Shown one piece after another: positions 12,985 to 26,800 of a stretch of 64,000 nucleotides of DNA. The translations under genes were made by a program, and so were the position numbers. Each line of letters begins with the position of its first letter. Positions within the stretch are counted from its first letter, which is position 1. The notes under the pieces are model-generated. The model saw only the letters and a program-made list of their open reading frames with translations. It searched no databases and was not told the origin of the DNA. The stretch is from Lophius americanus (Eukaryota; Chordata; Actinopteri; Lophiiformes; Lophiidae), in the NCBI GenBank assembly GCA_037951165.1, contig JBBDHG010000015.1, positions 10,693,501-10,757,500 on the forward strand, in the 5' to 3' direction.

Positions 12985-13090
12985 CAGCTATGGTGACATC
13001 ATTCCCTGTGGCTGTTTGTACATCTGTCCATCCATCCAAGCATCCAGCAACGTCTTGTGTACCTGCCCCGGTCAGAGAGTTTGCGTGCTG
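12985..13090 (-). repeat. interspersed repeat tail with (GGAT)n end, minus orientation
   Basis: On the minus strand it reads caagacgttgctggatgctt then ggatggatggacagatg, a typical retroposon tail with tetranucleotide ending. The family is not identified. Confidence 0.4.
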
Positions 13091-13503
13091 TAGTAACACG
13101 GTATGATGAATCTCCCTATAAATCAGAGTTGTCAGGGTTGAAGTGAACTCTGGTCTTTAATGGACAATAAATACAGGTTAGCAGGACAGAGGTTGACTGC
13201 AGGTCAGAGGGTGGAGGTGTGAGCGTGTGTCACACTCACTGCTGCTGGGTGGTTTTAGAGTGTAAGCTCTGAGATCCGGATCATTACCTTAATAAAATTA
13301 ACTCTAAATCAATTGAGGTTCAACTATTATTGTTCCCCTGAATTCACTTATGGTCAGAATATTTAGCCACTGAGTTTCTCAACACTCCAAACACATAAAC
13401 AGTCTTATATGAAATAACAAAACAAAAACTTCCATTCTTCCAAACTCCTGAACTCTCGGTCTTCCTCACTGACTGGTTTTCCAGCTGGAATCATCAACAG
13501 CCT

Positions 13504-13533
13504 TCTTCTCCTCCTCCTCCTCCTCCTCCTCCT
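13504..13533. repeat. (CTC)n trinucleotide repeat
   Basis: About ten consecutive CTC units. Confidence 0.9.
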
Positions 13534-14034
13534 CTCATCTGTCCGTGTCTGTCTCGGGCAGCGGTCACCTTTTAGCCCTGTGAAACGCTTGGCCTTCAGA
13601 ATGGTGTCCCACCGAGATTACGGGGTCAAAAACGATCCTCCCAGGAAGTGATTTTACGCCCTTCACACATGTGAGGAGCTTTAAAAGAGGACAGGAAAAG
13701 ACAAGAGACGAGATGTGCAGTGATAAACACCACAGGCCTCAGATCTTTTAACTACCAGCAATTCAATGACGGTGTGTCTCTTGGTCACCCATCCCTGTGC
13801 TTCTCTCCTGAGCAGCAGATGTATCAGTAGGATTAGTATGACCCAATTACTATCATTTATTGTTTTTATATCTTCCCCTGTTTAAAGGCACAGACAGGGT
13901 TCACACAGCATGCGGCTCATATAATTAACTGAACGTATTTTCTGATATATCAGGTCAGTTTTCAAGGCTGATTAAACTTGGCTTTAGTGGAGGATAATAA
14001 AATAACGTTGAATTCAATATTGTACCGTAAATGG

Positions 14035-14230
14035 CGTAGTGTCCAAACACACGTAATACAGGTGAATAGGTGACTCTAAATCGCCTGTAGGAACGGCCGA
14101 GAGCATTAATGGCTTTTGGTCTTAATTTGTCGGCCCTGTCATTAACTGGCCAATCTTCCAGTACCCTGCTTCTTGCCCAGATTCAGCGTGGATAGGCTCT
14201 AGTCCCCCACAACGATGCACAGGATAAAAA
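14035..14230 (+). repeat. fish interspersed repeat fragment (same family as 47998-48310)
   Basis: It shows gtgtccaaacacacgtaata, gaataggtgactctaaatcg and ggataggctctagtccccca, matching the gtccaaagacatgc, ggtgactctaaattg and gggataggctccagc blocks of this repeat. Confidence 0.6.
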
Positions 14231-14249
14231 GTCACAGGTAGAGTGATTG

Positions 14250-14490
14250 TTCACTTTTTGGAATGTCTACATGTTGTAGTGTCCTTGAGCAAAACAATGA
14301 ATCCAAAGTTGCACCCAAAGGCTGTTCCAGCGGTGTGTGAGTGATGGGGTGAATGGTTACTGCTCCTGATGAGCAAGTGGTGCCTTGTGCGGTAGCCTCC
14401 GTCACCAGTGTGTGAACTGCTGAATACCAGCTCATGCTGTACAGCAGACTAGGATGTTTCTATGTAGGTACAGTCCATTTACAGTTTACT
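14250..14490 (+). repeat. fish interspersed repeat, second family, copy 1
   Basis: It shows gtagtgtccttgagcaaaac, aatccaaagttgcacccaaa, tgctcctgatgagcaagtgg, tagcctccgtcaccagtgtg and tacagtccatttaca. Two similar copies lie at about 39440-39710 and 61350-61510. Confidence 0.65.
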
Positions 14491-15805
14491 TATTCTTTAT
14501 ATTTTAACTTGATTTAATTTGTGGTTTTAAGAATCTGATCCTTGTAATGCTGTAGAACATGAAGTCAATCATCAAAAGTTGTCTGGGGCCATTCATGCAA
14601 AATATATAGTTGTTCACTAGTACTGTCTTCACGGTTATTACTCGAGGAGTATAAGTCTGTATAAGTCTATGTCAATACAGGTCAACCATCATGGAAACCA
14701 CCTTGATAATAAAACGTACAGAAATAGAGTCCATCTGCTGTTAGCGTGCAGCGTGTTGATGCAGGCTGGAGGTGTGCTGCACCATAATAAGATACTACTG
14801 TAAATATGAGCACTGCGGTCACACATGGGTTAAACATCTCTCAATGCAAGTGTCACACTGTATTTATATCTTTAAAACAACTAAAGTTCTCTAGTTTGGT
14901 GTGCACTTCATGCTCATTTTACACAAAACCGTTATTTGTAATTTAAAACGTTCTATGTTCAGATATTAACGTTGAGAAAATAATTTTTCTACACACAAAT
15001 CTTCAAAAATTGACAGAAAACGAAGAAACGTTTTCGCCACCGAAGTAAAGTGATCAGGAAGTGTAGATGATCTCTGATTAGGGATATAGTTTCTTGATAC
15101 TGATAGACATTTTTTTTAAAAAGGTTTATTTTGAATTGCAAATACAAACAATTACAATTACAAGCACTTATAGCAACAGTTAAAATCAGAGTGGCCGTAT
15201 TGACCTCCACTGATCAAAGCCGAGGCTTCCAGTGGATGGTAGGCTAATGAGGGAGGTAGGTCTAGCAGATAAAGGCACCTCATACATCCCACACATGCAG
15301 AACTCTGGAAGAGGTCATGCATTTAAGGGGGTAAATAATTTTTCACAGCACTGTAGCCCCACATAGTCACATGACTTAACTGGCAGTGTCCCCTTATATA
15401 TTATAACGCTGTCACACTGAAAAGATGATGAAACTTCTGATGAATTTGGTAAAATATCTAGATATTACAGACTTTCTCCATCAGCCTATCATTCTTTAAT
15501 GATGTGTGAGTGTGTTAGGAGTGTGTGTCTGCCAATTCAGACTCTGCATTTAGATTTATAATACCCACTTATCAAGTCATGGTTGCGTCTTGTGTTCGCT
15601 CTGGATGGCCCACAGAGCAAACTCATGTGAAACACACTCTATGGTTTAAATTAGTCATTTAGTTCATGTACTTCTGTTAACGCGGATGAAAGAATGATGT
15701 ATGGTTACCGCAGGGTCAGAGCTTCTCCATCAGCCACACAGAGTAGGAACTTTTACCATCTGCAGTACACCTTAACACTCACTTCACACGTGAATAACAA
15801 CCAAA

Positions 15806-15846
15806 CACACACACACACACACACACCACACGCACACACACACAAA
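15806..15846. repeat. (CA)n microsatellite
   Basis: CA run interrupted by ccacacg in the middle. Confidence 0.85.
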
Positions 15847-16519
15847 GGCAGATGTCCTGGTGAGGGAATCTTAGCTCATCCTCACATTTGTCTCTCTCTC
15901 GCTCTGTGTTTGTGAAGAGAGAGACCGCAGTCACTCAGAGTTCAGCAGCAGTTCATACAGGGTAACACAAGGTGAAGGAAGTACTACCTCTCTGTCAGTG
16001 GCACACATGGTTTGTACGTGAAAATGTTTAAAAGCGTACGTTTCTTTTTGTTCGTGTAACAATGTTGTTACTTGATGATCCGTTTTGCTCACAGTAATGG
16101 TGCAACAACTCCACAGGTTGTTGTAGGAAAATCAGATGAGAATGTAGCACAAACTAAACCTGGGGGTATTTCAGAAAGCTTTTAAAGGAAACTCTGAGTT
16201 AGTTGAGACCGAAAAGAGGTAAACTTGGGGTTTTCCGTTCATGAAGGCGGGAAAAGTTAGACTGAGTCAGTTAACAGTGTAAGTCCCTCTGTGCAGCGAA
16301 CCTGCTCGCTCTCAGGTTTTCTTCAACAAACCCTGAGGTTTTTCCCTGACTCCTCCACCTTCTGAGCCAGAAGCAGAGCCGTCTTATTTGACATGTCCGT
16401 CTCTCATTGTCATATTATAGATTTAGGAGATTACTGACAGACTAAGATTGTCTGTGATTTTCATGACTCTGTCATCTTATTAGTCAATTTTGGGGCAAGT
16501 TGATAGTAATTTGAAAAAC

Positions 16520-16710
16520 AATTTGGACACTAGAGATTGCCCAAGTGGTGTCATGAGGCGTACCAGTTTACACATCCCCTCCATATTAAGGCCGGACAGG
16601 GACAGGGAATTTGTCAGCAACATCCGGGTCCAGGGTGGATTTGATTCCAGAACCTTCAAGCTGTGAGGCAACTTGCTGCCATGTTGAACTATTTGCCTCA
16701 CTAAATTTGT
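16520..16710 (-). repeat. fish interspersed repeat fragment, minus orientation
   Basis: The complement of 16615-16705 reads as the 5' part of the same family: ggcaaatagttcaacatggc, agcaagttgcctcacagctt and gaaggttctggaatcaaatc, close to the canonical gttagcactgttgcctcacagcaagaaggttctgggttc. Confidence 0.55.
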
Positions 16711-17729
16711 GAATTTTTGAGTTGGCTTCAGGATCAGTGGATTTGTTTACTGGGGCTTATTGTGCATGTGTGTGTCAACAGGAGCTCACTGAGATTATGT
16801 AACATTTGAACTTGAGTCACCCATTGCATGGTCAAAGTTTACAGTGAATCGCCATAACAACAAAAGATCATTGTCAGACCTCCAGCCTCTCCTCCTCTCT
16901 CCTGTACTCTAATTAACAACTCCTGCCTATTCAGTTCACCGACACATGAGCAGACATGTCATCGTAGCGTCTTCAGAGAAAGGTGCTGGTTGGTGGGATG
17001 ACCTGGTGGTTTCTCTCTCCTGTCGAGCTTTCTATCTGTTACTCTATGTAACTGGAATTTGTCGTATTTTTACATATTGTCATGTCACTAAGCCGAACCT
17101 AATGCTTTACCGTAGACACGTGTTCATCTTATCTTATCTGGACTCACGCCCTTTATCCATTGTGGATAGTAGTTGGTGATGTTTATGGTAATAAGATAAA
17201 ACCTAACAATGACCTGTAAACATTTGTCATAAAATCCTCACTAGAACGATGATTTGCATGACGTGAAGTCTGGCATCGGCATCATATTTAACTGTCCAAG
17301 CTAAAATCAGAAGGGTTGCCGGGCTGTTTTTGTTTTATTTTGTTTTTTTAATGGCTGCTGAGAAGTAACCACCGTAATTAGTCAAATTCAAATATATTAA
17401 CAACATAATTCCTTCCAAATATTCTGATCTCAGTGCTTCAGGATTAATATCTCAAGAGTGAGCAGGTCTTCTTAGATGAAGGCCACCTTATTGTGTATAC
17501 AATGCCCCCAACGTTATACAGTAAGACAGATAAATGAACTCTAAGGGTAGTTAAGATTCTGAATAAGTTGCTGGCTTTTTATTAATTAGTCAAAATTGAA
17601 TCGTCCATGCCTACCGCCGCAGCTTTTTAGTTTTAACGCAATAACACAATAACTATTTCATGCATCATTTTCAAATTGTATACACAAATAGGTCTTAGTT
17701 CAAGGAAGAACTGGATTGATTTTAGAAAA

Positions 17730-18040
17730 GGTTGGTTTTATATTTCCGAAACCAGGGGGAGTTTTATCTTTCTAAAAGTTTTCAGGTTATATTATGTCAT
17801 CCGTTGGTCTGATTTACTCCAAATGTGGTGCACATGAATGGACTCAAGGAGTTCGACAGTATCTTATGAATATCACATTTTATGCTCATAGTTCATATTC
17901 ACTTAGCATGGGGATTGTTTTTTTAATTTTATAAAAAAAACTTAATTTGAGGAGTTTAATCAGGGACAGCTTGTATAATGCTGGGGATCTGGCACCTTTC
18001 GGGGATATATCCTTGCTGTTATGAATGAGAGAGTAAGCCT
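17730..18040 (+). repeat. unassigned dispersed repeat, copy 1
   Basis: It shares ordered blocks with 22785-23190: tctgatttactccaaatgtg, gaatggactcaaggagttcg, then gaggagtttaatcagggaca, gcttgtataatgctggggat, tttcggggatatatccttgc. The second copy has tccgattttgtccaaatttg, gattcgactcaaggaaatgt, gaggagttcaatcagggagt, gcttgtacaaagcaagttaa, tttcggggatatacacttgc. No open frame is conserved between them. Confidence 0.6.
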
Positions 18041-19173
18041 GGTTATAAATAAAGTGAGTGATGACTGCACAATACAGACGGGATCTCAGTCTCCCTTATT
18101 ATTTACTACAAAAATTACAATAGAGTGGGAGACCTTCCTGTCAAAGAAGGCAAACATGAAGACCCACCTCACGAAACTATTGGGAGGTAATTCTATGTTT
18201 TTCTTACCGTTTTGCAAATTATATATTTTCTTGTATTCTCCTACCATACGCATCAACCTGTGTGACAAAAAAGCCGTTTTCACCGACGCTCCCCAGTTTG
18301 TTTTATCCTCCTTAACAGTCTATAATTAGAATGGTTCAGTCACTGTGAAAACAATTTTTAGGTAGTGACATCACTTCCTCACATTATCAACATTATTCCT
18401 TTGAATAATGTTTTGCAGAGAAATGGAATGATAAATTTACATCATTGTGTTTATCGTCATCGTCGAGACTGTCTGGCTGAAGAGTTCCACTGCGTAAAAA
18501 TAAATGGCAACGAAGAACTTTTATGAAGTTTTAAATAAAAAGGTTGTAAAAATATTACAATTTCATGATGTTCTAATGGCGTGTGTTGCTTGCATCCTGG
18601 TTAAGTTATTGATTATATTAGTGAAAAACCTCAACAAACATTCACAGTTTTTATTGTGACAGAATTGACTGTTCAACCCTGATTCCAATAGGGTGGGATG
18701 CTGCAGCAATGTGAAACTTTCCTAGTCCTTTTGGACATCCCATTGTAACAGTTCTAAAAAACCTTAATCATCTGAATTGTATGAAGCAACACGTCTTCAG
18801 GAGTGCACAAGTAAAGATTATTCTGGAAAACTGGTGATAGAATTTCCCATTTGAGTTCATTCTTACAGTTTTACAGAGTAATATACTAGAGAGGAAAATA
18901 CTGTCCTAAGCTATATAGAATTAAATGAACCTGTAATAAGTTTCAGTGAGGACACCAAGCACATTACACTCTGCAGAAAACTGCTGCATAAACCAGAGCC
19001 TCAGATGTTCATCAGTGGCCCGTCATTGGCTGATGGCTGTCGATCAGCATATCAGGGCCCTGAACAAGAAACCTCTCTGCAAAGATGGGAGCCTCTTGTT
19101 GATGTGTAAAAGTAGAGGGGGTCGTTCAGAGGACAGAAACACACAGGCAGTCTCTCATCTGCCCTTCACTTAA

Positions 19174-19176
<3 letters not shown>

Positions 19177-19217
<41 letters not shown>

Positions 19218-19230
19218 GCACACAAACACA
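19177..19230. repeat. (CA)n microsatellite
   Basis: About 54 bp of CA with a gcgc interruption, 180 bp before the much longer run at 19412. Confidence 0.9.
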
Positions 19231-19406
19231 CCTCCTCTCCTCTCTTTGCCCTCAACTTAAACCTTCACCCCGATCTTACCCCAGCCCTCTCCATGCAGCC
19301 CTAACCCCCACCCAAGATCCAACGCCCACTGCCCCATTACCCTGACACCACTCCCTTCGCTGCCATATTACCCACCCGCCCCCACCACTCACAGACACAC
19401 ACAAAC

Positions 19407-19525
<119 letters not shown>

Positions 19526-20489
19526 GAAAGCTATTCCAAACATCTTAACAATCCTTGGTTGATGATAGCTGCATGTATCAGATGAAGTTAATTACTCAAC
19601 TCTCTCTGATTTTCCAGTTAGTGTTTCATTACTTAAAAAATAACAGGGACTTGAAATAAAGCATTATATTATATCTAAATATTCAATCATAATCTTTATA
19701 CATGCACATTTCTCTTTTTTAGCCATATTCATCACTGTTTATCCATTACAGGTATGATGAAGGCTAGTGATCCAATCCAAACTTTATCCCAGTCCTCGCA
19801 AACTAGATCTTGGAGCTGAAGTCTGTCTCTTTTCTGTCACAGAGCCAAAAGTGATAACAAATTAATTGAAAATCAAACATACCTTCCTGACATTATATAA
19901 AACCCTGAAAACATGCCATACATCTGCGTTTTCCCTTTTTTGACAGCAAAGTTTTATCTCTGTTGTTTTTCTTTCTGCTGAAAATTAAGTATGACTGATT
20001 GTCAAAATTTCCAAACTTCTTAAAAGACCTTTTTTAATCATCTTTCTGACACTTCAATCTAAAAATGCATGAAGCTCTCTCTAGAGCGAGCGATCAGTTT
20101 GTCTGTTCAAGCTACTGTACAACATGGTGCACATGAATGGAGATTCCGACTTGGGGGCCTCCAAAGAAAAAGATATACATTTGTGCTCCACTGAGGAAGA
20201 CCTGCTCCCTCTGGAGATATAAAGATCCTTCTCTAAAATAACATCAAAAACGTCTTTCTTATTTGCAGCTGATTATACTCTTAGAAAAGCAGTTATAAAC
20301 AATATATTCCATTCATTCAAAGAGATCCCCCTAAATTTCATACAGAGCGTCACATTATGGTTACACCACTGAAGATACACCAGGAGAAATATTAACGCGT
20401 GTTCTTCTTAGATCAAAGAGAAGGTTTGTGATGAGTGGTGAGAGACGTCATTAGAGACGGAGGAAGATGCAGTGGAAAGGATGTGCTGG

Positions 20490-20548
20490 AAACTAATGAT
20501 CCGCTGTGATGATTCAGAAGGGAACAGCCGAAGGAAGAAGAACTTCAT
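20490..20548 (+). repeat. short copy of the (GAA)n-ended fish retrotransposon tail
   Basis: It reads taatgatccgctgtgatgat, cagaagggaacagccgaagg, aagaagaac, matching the last part of the repeat at 10385-10640. Confidence 0.6.
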
Positions 20549-22082
20549 TTCCTTATTTTCTTTTTGAGTTTTTAGGTTGCATCCTCTCTCGTTAACTTAC
20601 ATCTAAGCTTTAATCCATTTTTTTGCAGACTGACAGAAGGGAAAATCAAATGATGTGACAAAGAACATACAACCTGAGAAAGGAAGAACACTGGGCCATT
20701 TGAAGCGGCTGATCAGACCAAATGAAAACACATTTTGCTCTGCTCAGCTTTACTCGCGGTTCCTTAGGAGGCCAGCCCCAGGAATAGAACGGTCTGAGAT
20801 AAGTAATACATCTCTGCTGAGAGACGTCTAGCTGCTTAACCTGGCCATGCCGATGGGACAGTGTACTTCCCTCTGTTCCCAGGCTCAGCCTCAGACACCG
20901 TCTCCCTAGCTCTTGGTATGAAATGAATATAAGAAATGACAAGGTTGGATCATTTTGCTGAATTTCCATTATGTTGGAAGGTATTTGGAATCCCAAGGGC
21001 ACATCTGGAGTAACCTCAGCATGTGGTTTTACAAGAGAATGTTTGCTGCCTTGTGCAACGTGGCTTCAGAGACGTCCGGGCTTGTGTTCGAGCTCAGAAT
21101 CATACAAAGCAATAGCACTGTGAGTTCAACTCAGATGGACTCACCGGCATCCAGACCACTGACCTTTCATTAACCTGTTGGCTGTCTTACGACCTGCAAT
21201 GTCTCAAAAGGTGAAAATCAGTATTTTATCTTCAGCATTAGAAGCCAAAAGATAATGAATAGTTTCAGCTAAGCATCCAAGAAGCAAAAAGGTAAAGCAG
21301 ATCAACCAAACCTACTCTTGGCATTTGTCTACAACGGTCATCACAGCATCTGACGACGCTCAGGGATTTTTTACTCCGCTGAAGGCTCATTGTTGTGTTT
21401 GACATGAGGATAAAATTGGATTTTTGTGTTTTTTTGTGCAGATTGGGCTCACAGACTCACTTCAGGCCACTGACTCTTTCACACACACACACCCTCACAG
21501 GTGTCAGTCATTCTCACTCTCTTCTGAGCCACGCCCTCTCCCTGTCAGGTAAGAGCTATCCTTTAGATTTAAGCTCACTATTTCTAATAGTATTATAAAA
21601 TGAATGTTCAGTGTTTGATTTTGTTCAGCTTTATTTAGACTGTAAAAAGTTTCTCTGAGGTGTTAAAGCAAAGTTTATTCAAAAGACGCTGAGTACTTTC
21701 ACTTTCTTCTCACAGGCTTGACCAGCTAGTAGGGCAACTTTGAACCTGCAACTTTCCTTCCTTTAAAATAGCACTGCCCCCTCTTTGAGATGACTTTTGA
21801 TGATCAGAGACCTTGGTTTGAGTCTGGCTGTCTCAAGTATAATTATATCTCATCCTAGTCTGCAGCAGTCTGTGTGGTCTGACCTTGTTTGCGAGTACTG
21901 GTACACGTGGGACGCGTGCTGTATTGTCCAGGCTGTCACTTGTTTGTGGTTTTGCTTAAGCCTCAGACAGGGTGGAGCAGCAGGGAGCTGTCTGCTGTCG
22001 ACAGACACAATTTATGACACCTCTTCTCACTCAGAAGAGCTTCTGTTTGAAGACACATTGATAACTGCAGTCACTCACATTC

Positions 22083-22142
22083 AGAGAGAGAGAGAGAAGA
22101 GAAGAGAAGAGAAGAGAAGAGGAGAGAGAGAGAAGAGTAAAG

Positions 22143-22207
<65 letters not shown>
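22083..22207. repeat. (GA)n and (GAGAA)n tract
   Basis: A purine-only tract of about 125 bp. It starts with GA, has several GAGAA pentamers and ends with a pure GA run of about 50 bp. Confidence 0.95.
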
Positions 22208-22208
<1 letters not shown>

Positions 22209-22784
22209 AAGGGCAGTGCTGATGAACTTCCAGACACTTCCAGCATTACAATACCTTTATTATGAAGCACTCAGAGGGAGAAAACCTCTGCCAAAGTTCT
22301 TTGCGTTAAAATATATACAAATATGTTCATCAGAGATATTTCATCAATGCAATAAAACAGAAATGATAGTAATATTATAATTATTTCTATAATAATTTCA
22401 AAATGAAAAAAGTGTGGCACTTGACTGAGGTTGTTTATAATAAGACCTAGTGGCAGCATGTATATGCTAAACTTTAGCGGCTAAAGAGTAAGGGGCTAAA
22501 GAGTAAGGGGCCAATGATGGAGCCCTGGTAAACACCACAGGTTAAAGGTGCCAACCTGGAGGCTGCATTAAACGTGGCTATTGAGAAAGTCCATTTCAAA
22601 TAAGTAGGATTTTCTGGCCCATTACACTATGTGAGGCTTTACTTAACAGACATATGTCACCCCATACAAGCAAAAAAAAGGATCAAATAGTTAAAAATAG
22701 TTATTTTAAAACCAAAATGTTGAAATAATCTATTTGAATACTTTTTATGAAATACATATAATATATCTTAATATCTTGGGAAAG

Positions 22785-23190
22785 GTTGGTTGTATAGTTC
22801 GCACACTGGGGGGAACTTCGCCGGAAAAAGTTTTTGGCCCATAAATTATCAAGCATTGGTCCGATTTTGTCCAAATTTGGTGCAAAGGATTCGACTCAAG
22901 GAAATGTATCTTGTATGTGTTGTAGTTCACTCTGAACGTTCACATTTAACACACTTTGGGGAGCCTTTTCTTTTACCAAAAACACTGGTTTCCAGAGATA
23001 CCTCAATAACTTTTATGTACATTTTCAAACTTTATACCCCATTAGTAAGGTAAGGAGCTATTTAAAATAAAATACTATGGACAGAACTTTACATTTATTT
23101 GAGGAGTTCAATCAGGGAGTTCGCTTGTACAAAGCAAGTTAATGGGGACTTTTCGGGGATATACACTTGCTGTGTGATGACAGCATAGGT
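22785..23190 (+). repeat. unassigned dispersed repeat, copy 2
   Basis: This is the counterpart of 17730-18040 in the same orientation and block order, with insertions between blocks. The family is not recognised. Confidence 0.6.
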
Positions 23191-23510
23191 CTAGTTACCA
23201 TCATGAACATGTTTTTGAAAGTTTGCGTTGTCAGACCGCTGTTGTAGTTTTGAATAAAATCTATGCCAAATCCATACGTGGAACCCGCTCGAAGAAACCA
23301 AATTTGACACACTGAACCTTTAAGGGGTAGTGTATACAAGTTTACTCATCTCTGCCCCAAACTATGTCCATGTAAAAAGATTCTGCAAGTAATGATGAGG
23401 TCAGAACCTGGATACATGGCTGTAATAAATAAAACCTGTAAACTGTGTCTGAGATGCAGTATTTTGCTTAATATCTTTGAAAACAGTGTGTGTGTCTGTG
23501 TAAGTGCGCT

Positions 23511-23512
<2 letters not shown>

Positions 23513-23555
<43 letters not shown>
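23513..23555. repeat. (TG)n microsatellite
   Basis: Pure TG run of about 42 bp. Confidence 0.9.
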
Positions 23556-23560
<5 letters not shown>

Positions 23561-23628
23561 GGCGGAGTTACATTACAAGTGACCTACAGCTGAACCCTCA
23601 AGACACTTCCTCTGGCTGTACTTTGGCA

Positions 23629-23670
23629 CACACAATCACACACAATCACACACAATCACACACACTCACA
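23629..23670. repeat. short (AATCACACAC)n minisatellite
   Basis: The decamer aatcacacac occurs three times in a row within a CA-rich stretch. Confidence 0.85.
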
Positions 23671-23794
23671 AACACAAACACGCCAGAGTTGATGTGGGTT
23701 GAAAACAAGCAGTGAGCAAATAATTAATCCTGTTAAGAAGTCATTAGAGAGATAAAAGAGTCAAGAAGGACAGATCATGAGATAGGAGAGAAAA

Positions 23795-23796
<2 letters not shown>

Positions 23797-23838
<42 letters not shown>

Positions 23839-23839
23839 A
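23797..23839. repeat. (GAAA)n tetranucleotide repeat
   Basis: About eleven gaaa units. Confidence 0.95.
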
Positions 23840-26800
23840 TTTGGCTTCAATACAACTTTATTTAGGGAACACTGAACACAATTTTTATTTCACAAATAAA
23901 GAAAAAAATAGAAAAATAAAATAAGGAAAATAATTCCTTTTAAGTATATTTTATTGTCCTTCTCTGAGTTGGTCCAACAGTATATATTTGAAATCAGAAT
24001 CAGATTCAGAAAATGGTTTATTGCCAATTAAGTCACACTTACACGAAATTTGACCAGGTATCTTGGTGCAAGGCATACAATCACAAAAATCCAAGCATAT
24101 TTAGAAATCAAACATTGCATGAGTTAAGTGTAGATCAATTTAAAAAAAAAAATCCTTAAAATAATTGAGTATAAATACTAAAATCATACTAATGAGAAGA
24201 TACTGAATAAATTGGTGTACATTAAAAAATATAATTGAAAGGTCAAAAATCACTAATAATTTTAAGGCATCTATTCAATCTGGCTTTTAGATAGTGTTTT
24301 ATAATTTCTTGGTTTTAGTATTTAACTTTATACATATTTATTCACAAACGTTTACGGTGAGCCATTACTTTTTTATTCGGCTTTATCATCACCCTCAACT
24401 TGATTAACTGAAATTTTTAAGAAAACAGCTACTTATGTTTTGTATCTGATTTTATTATCTTTCCTTCTTTTATCAATAATAAATGGTAGTTTCTTCTTTT
24501 CCACCTGTTATTATTGATGATTTTAAGATTAAGATGGTGGTGATTAATCTCTTTAAAAAAATATGTTTAAATATTTTTATAGAACCTTTAAAGACAGGAA
24601 ATGTGATATATGAATAAATCTGAATGATGTGCTATCATTTTGATTGATTATTTGTGGATGGAGACTGTGTTAATTTGAGGCTTACACTGCAAAGGGTCTG
24701 TAAAATCAACGAGGACGACTGGAGACAGATTATTTTCAATAACAGTAAATATATCAGAGAAACAAGAGGGAAAGTTATTCTGTTATAGAAAGAAATGGAC
24801 TACAACAGGAATACCAAAGGTAATAAAAGGTTTGAAATTTTATAAATAAATTTCGTTTTAATAGCAGAAATATATTACGACATTGGAAACACAAACTCAG
24901 GGAATGGGAGATGTTGATGAGGGAAGCGACATGACATGTAAGTTGGTGGTAGAACATATCACTGCGAATCTGGGATTGTTTGGTTTTGGAGCTGACCTCT
25001 CATTCCATCACTGAATGAAAGACAACACGAGTAGCATCTCCACAGCTCTGGAGATGTTGAAAACAGGACTCTATGTGCTCCGACGAACTTTCTACTGTGA
25101 TGACGTGTTCATCATGTAGCAAAGAGGTCGTTTGGTTTTATATAATGTTCAAAAATGAATGAAAAGTTAAATTAAACCAATATATGAAAACAAGTTAAAA
25201 AAAACAACAAAAAAAACAAGAGTGAGAGAGACAAACTGAAAGAAAACAAAGACAGAGAGGAGGGATGGCAGAAAGAGAGTCGAGTGACCTTTGTCTGAAC
25301 TCACTCCGTGAACTTCTGCCTCGGTGTACTCCAGTTAACCTGTAACACACAACACGCACGCACGTGTGCACACGGTGACAGGAGGCACGGTGTGAGCTTA
25401 TATAATGGTGCACAGGAAAATAATATGCGTGTTTCCAGATCAGCTTTGGAACTATGAATGGGACCTGATCCCAGTATTAGTCATGTCGGCACCGGCTCAG
25501 TCTTTCTCTCTCACACACGCACACGCACGCACAAGCATGCATGCGCACCACAGTACGCATTCACCTCCAGTTCTTAAAAAGCAGTCACGGGCGTCTGCAG
25601 TCTGGTTGAAAATGCCCCAGATCCTACTGATTGACTCTCACTTGAATGAAGTTTGCATTGAATGGAGCCGGAGGCCAAGCAGCATCATGCTAAGGTTATA
25701 TTTGAGCTGATGGAGGGACAGCAGCCGGGCTCTCTGGTGTTCTGTCGCCATCTAGTGTTCATATGCAAGGTTGCGTGAAGGGAGTCATTCTGAGCTGCGA
25801 TTGCATTTATTTCTTTGTTTTATCAGAACACAACTAGTTACGACACCTGTCCTACTTGTGACGACACTAAAACATTTCAAGTGGTTTGGTACTGAATCTA
25901 ATTATTGTATACTCTTCATTATGTAGCAGGTGATTCTCTTCCTGTGTGAGCTATGTAACTTTCTTCCCTCCATGCATCCTGTGTATCACTCTGCTTAATG
26001 CTGTTATCACAGTCCAGATGTGTTATGATGGCAGTTGAGACAAAAGTGCAAAGAGGAAGAAACTGAAAAGATTAAATGGCTACAGAGCAGTCCTTGTTTG
26101 CAGAGTGCGACATCTGGTTTGTTCCTGTGTCTGCAAAAAACACACAACTGTTTTGCACACTTTCAGTGGGAGTCGAGGCATTAAATCACTCTTGATACAG
26201 AAGAATGGATAAAATATATTTCTCTTACTCAGCTTTCAGACAAGTTATTGGACTTTGGGTCGCGAGAAAAGAATAATTGTGTTAGATTGTAGTGCACATA
26301 GGAATGCACTTCAGGGATTTTGCACTTTGTTGTTGGCACCTTTGCAATATTTTTGCGTTGAAATAAACAGTTCTAACATAAGATACTAGTCTGTCTGTCC
26401 CCGACAAATTCTCCATCATTACCAGTGTGAAAGATGTCAATCTGCTTCAGAATGTTTTAAAGGATGGGGGGAAACCGGTGCTCCTGCAGGGCACCCTGTT
26501 CAAAGGTCTAGATTTGAAGCTGGAAGCTGGTGATGCAGGTTCACAGTATTATACCTACCCTGCATTCCTTCTGCTTTCAGTATGATTTGTTCCGTGTCTT
26601 TCTTCCAGCAAGAAAAACAATAAACAGTAAATACATTTAGAACAGCTTTGTAGAATAGGTCCAGAGTCGTGGTGCATGCTGGGTATATGACAGCTGCTTT
26701 ATCTGGATGCATCAGCTGTCAATCAATGCAGGATCTTCTCACTGATTTCATCATGTTTCTCATGTTTCCTCCTATAATTGGGATAACAGCGCACCCTAGT

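Larger units (their letters stand above)
14495..17725. other. gene-free stretch
   Basis: Apart from the repeat at 16520-16710 and (CA)n at 15806, nothing is recognised. Near 15320-15355 the text gggggtaaataatttttcac then agcactgta resembles the end of a Tc1/mariner-type element seen in fish, but it is too short to call. Confidence 0.45.

Noticed and set aside
23629..23670. Regularly spaced short repeats that might suggest a CRISPR array
   Set aside because: They are a decamer minisatellite without spacers in a vertebrate genome.
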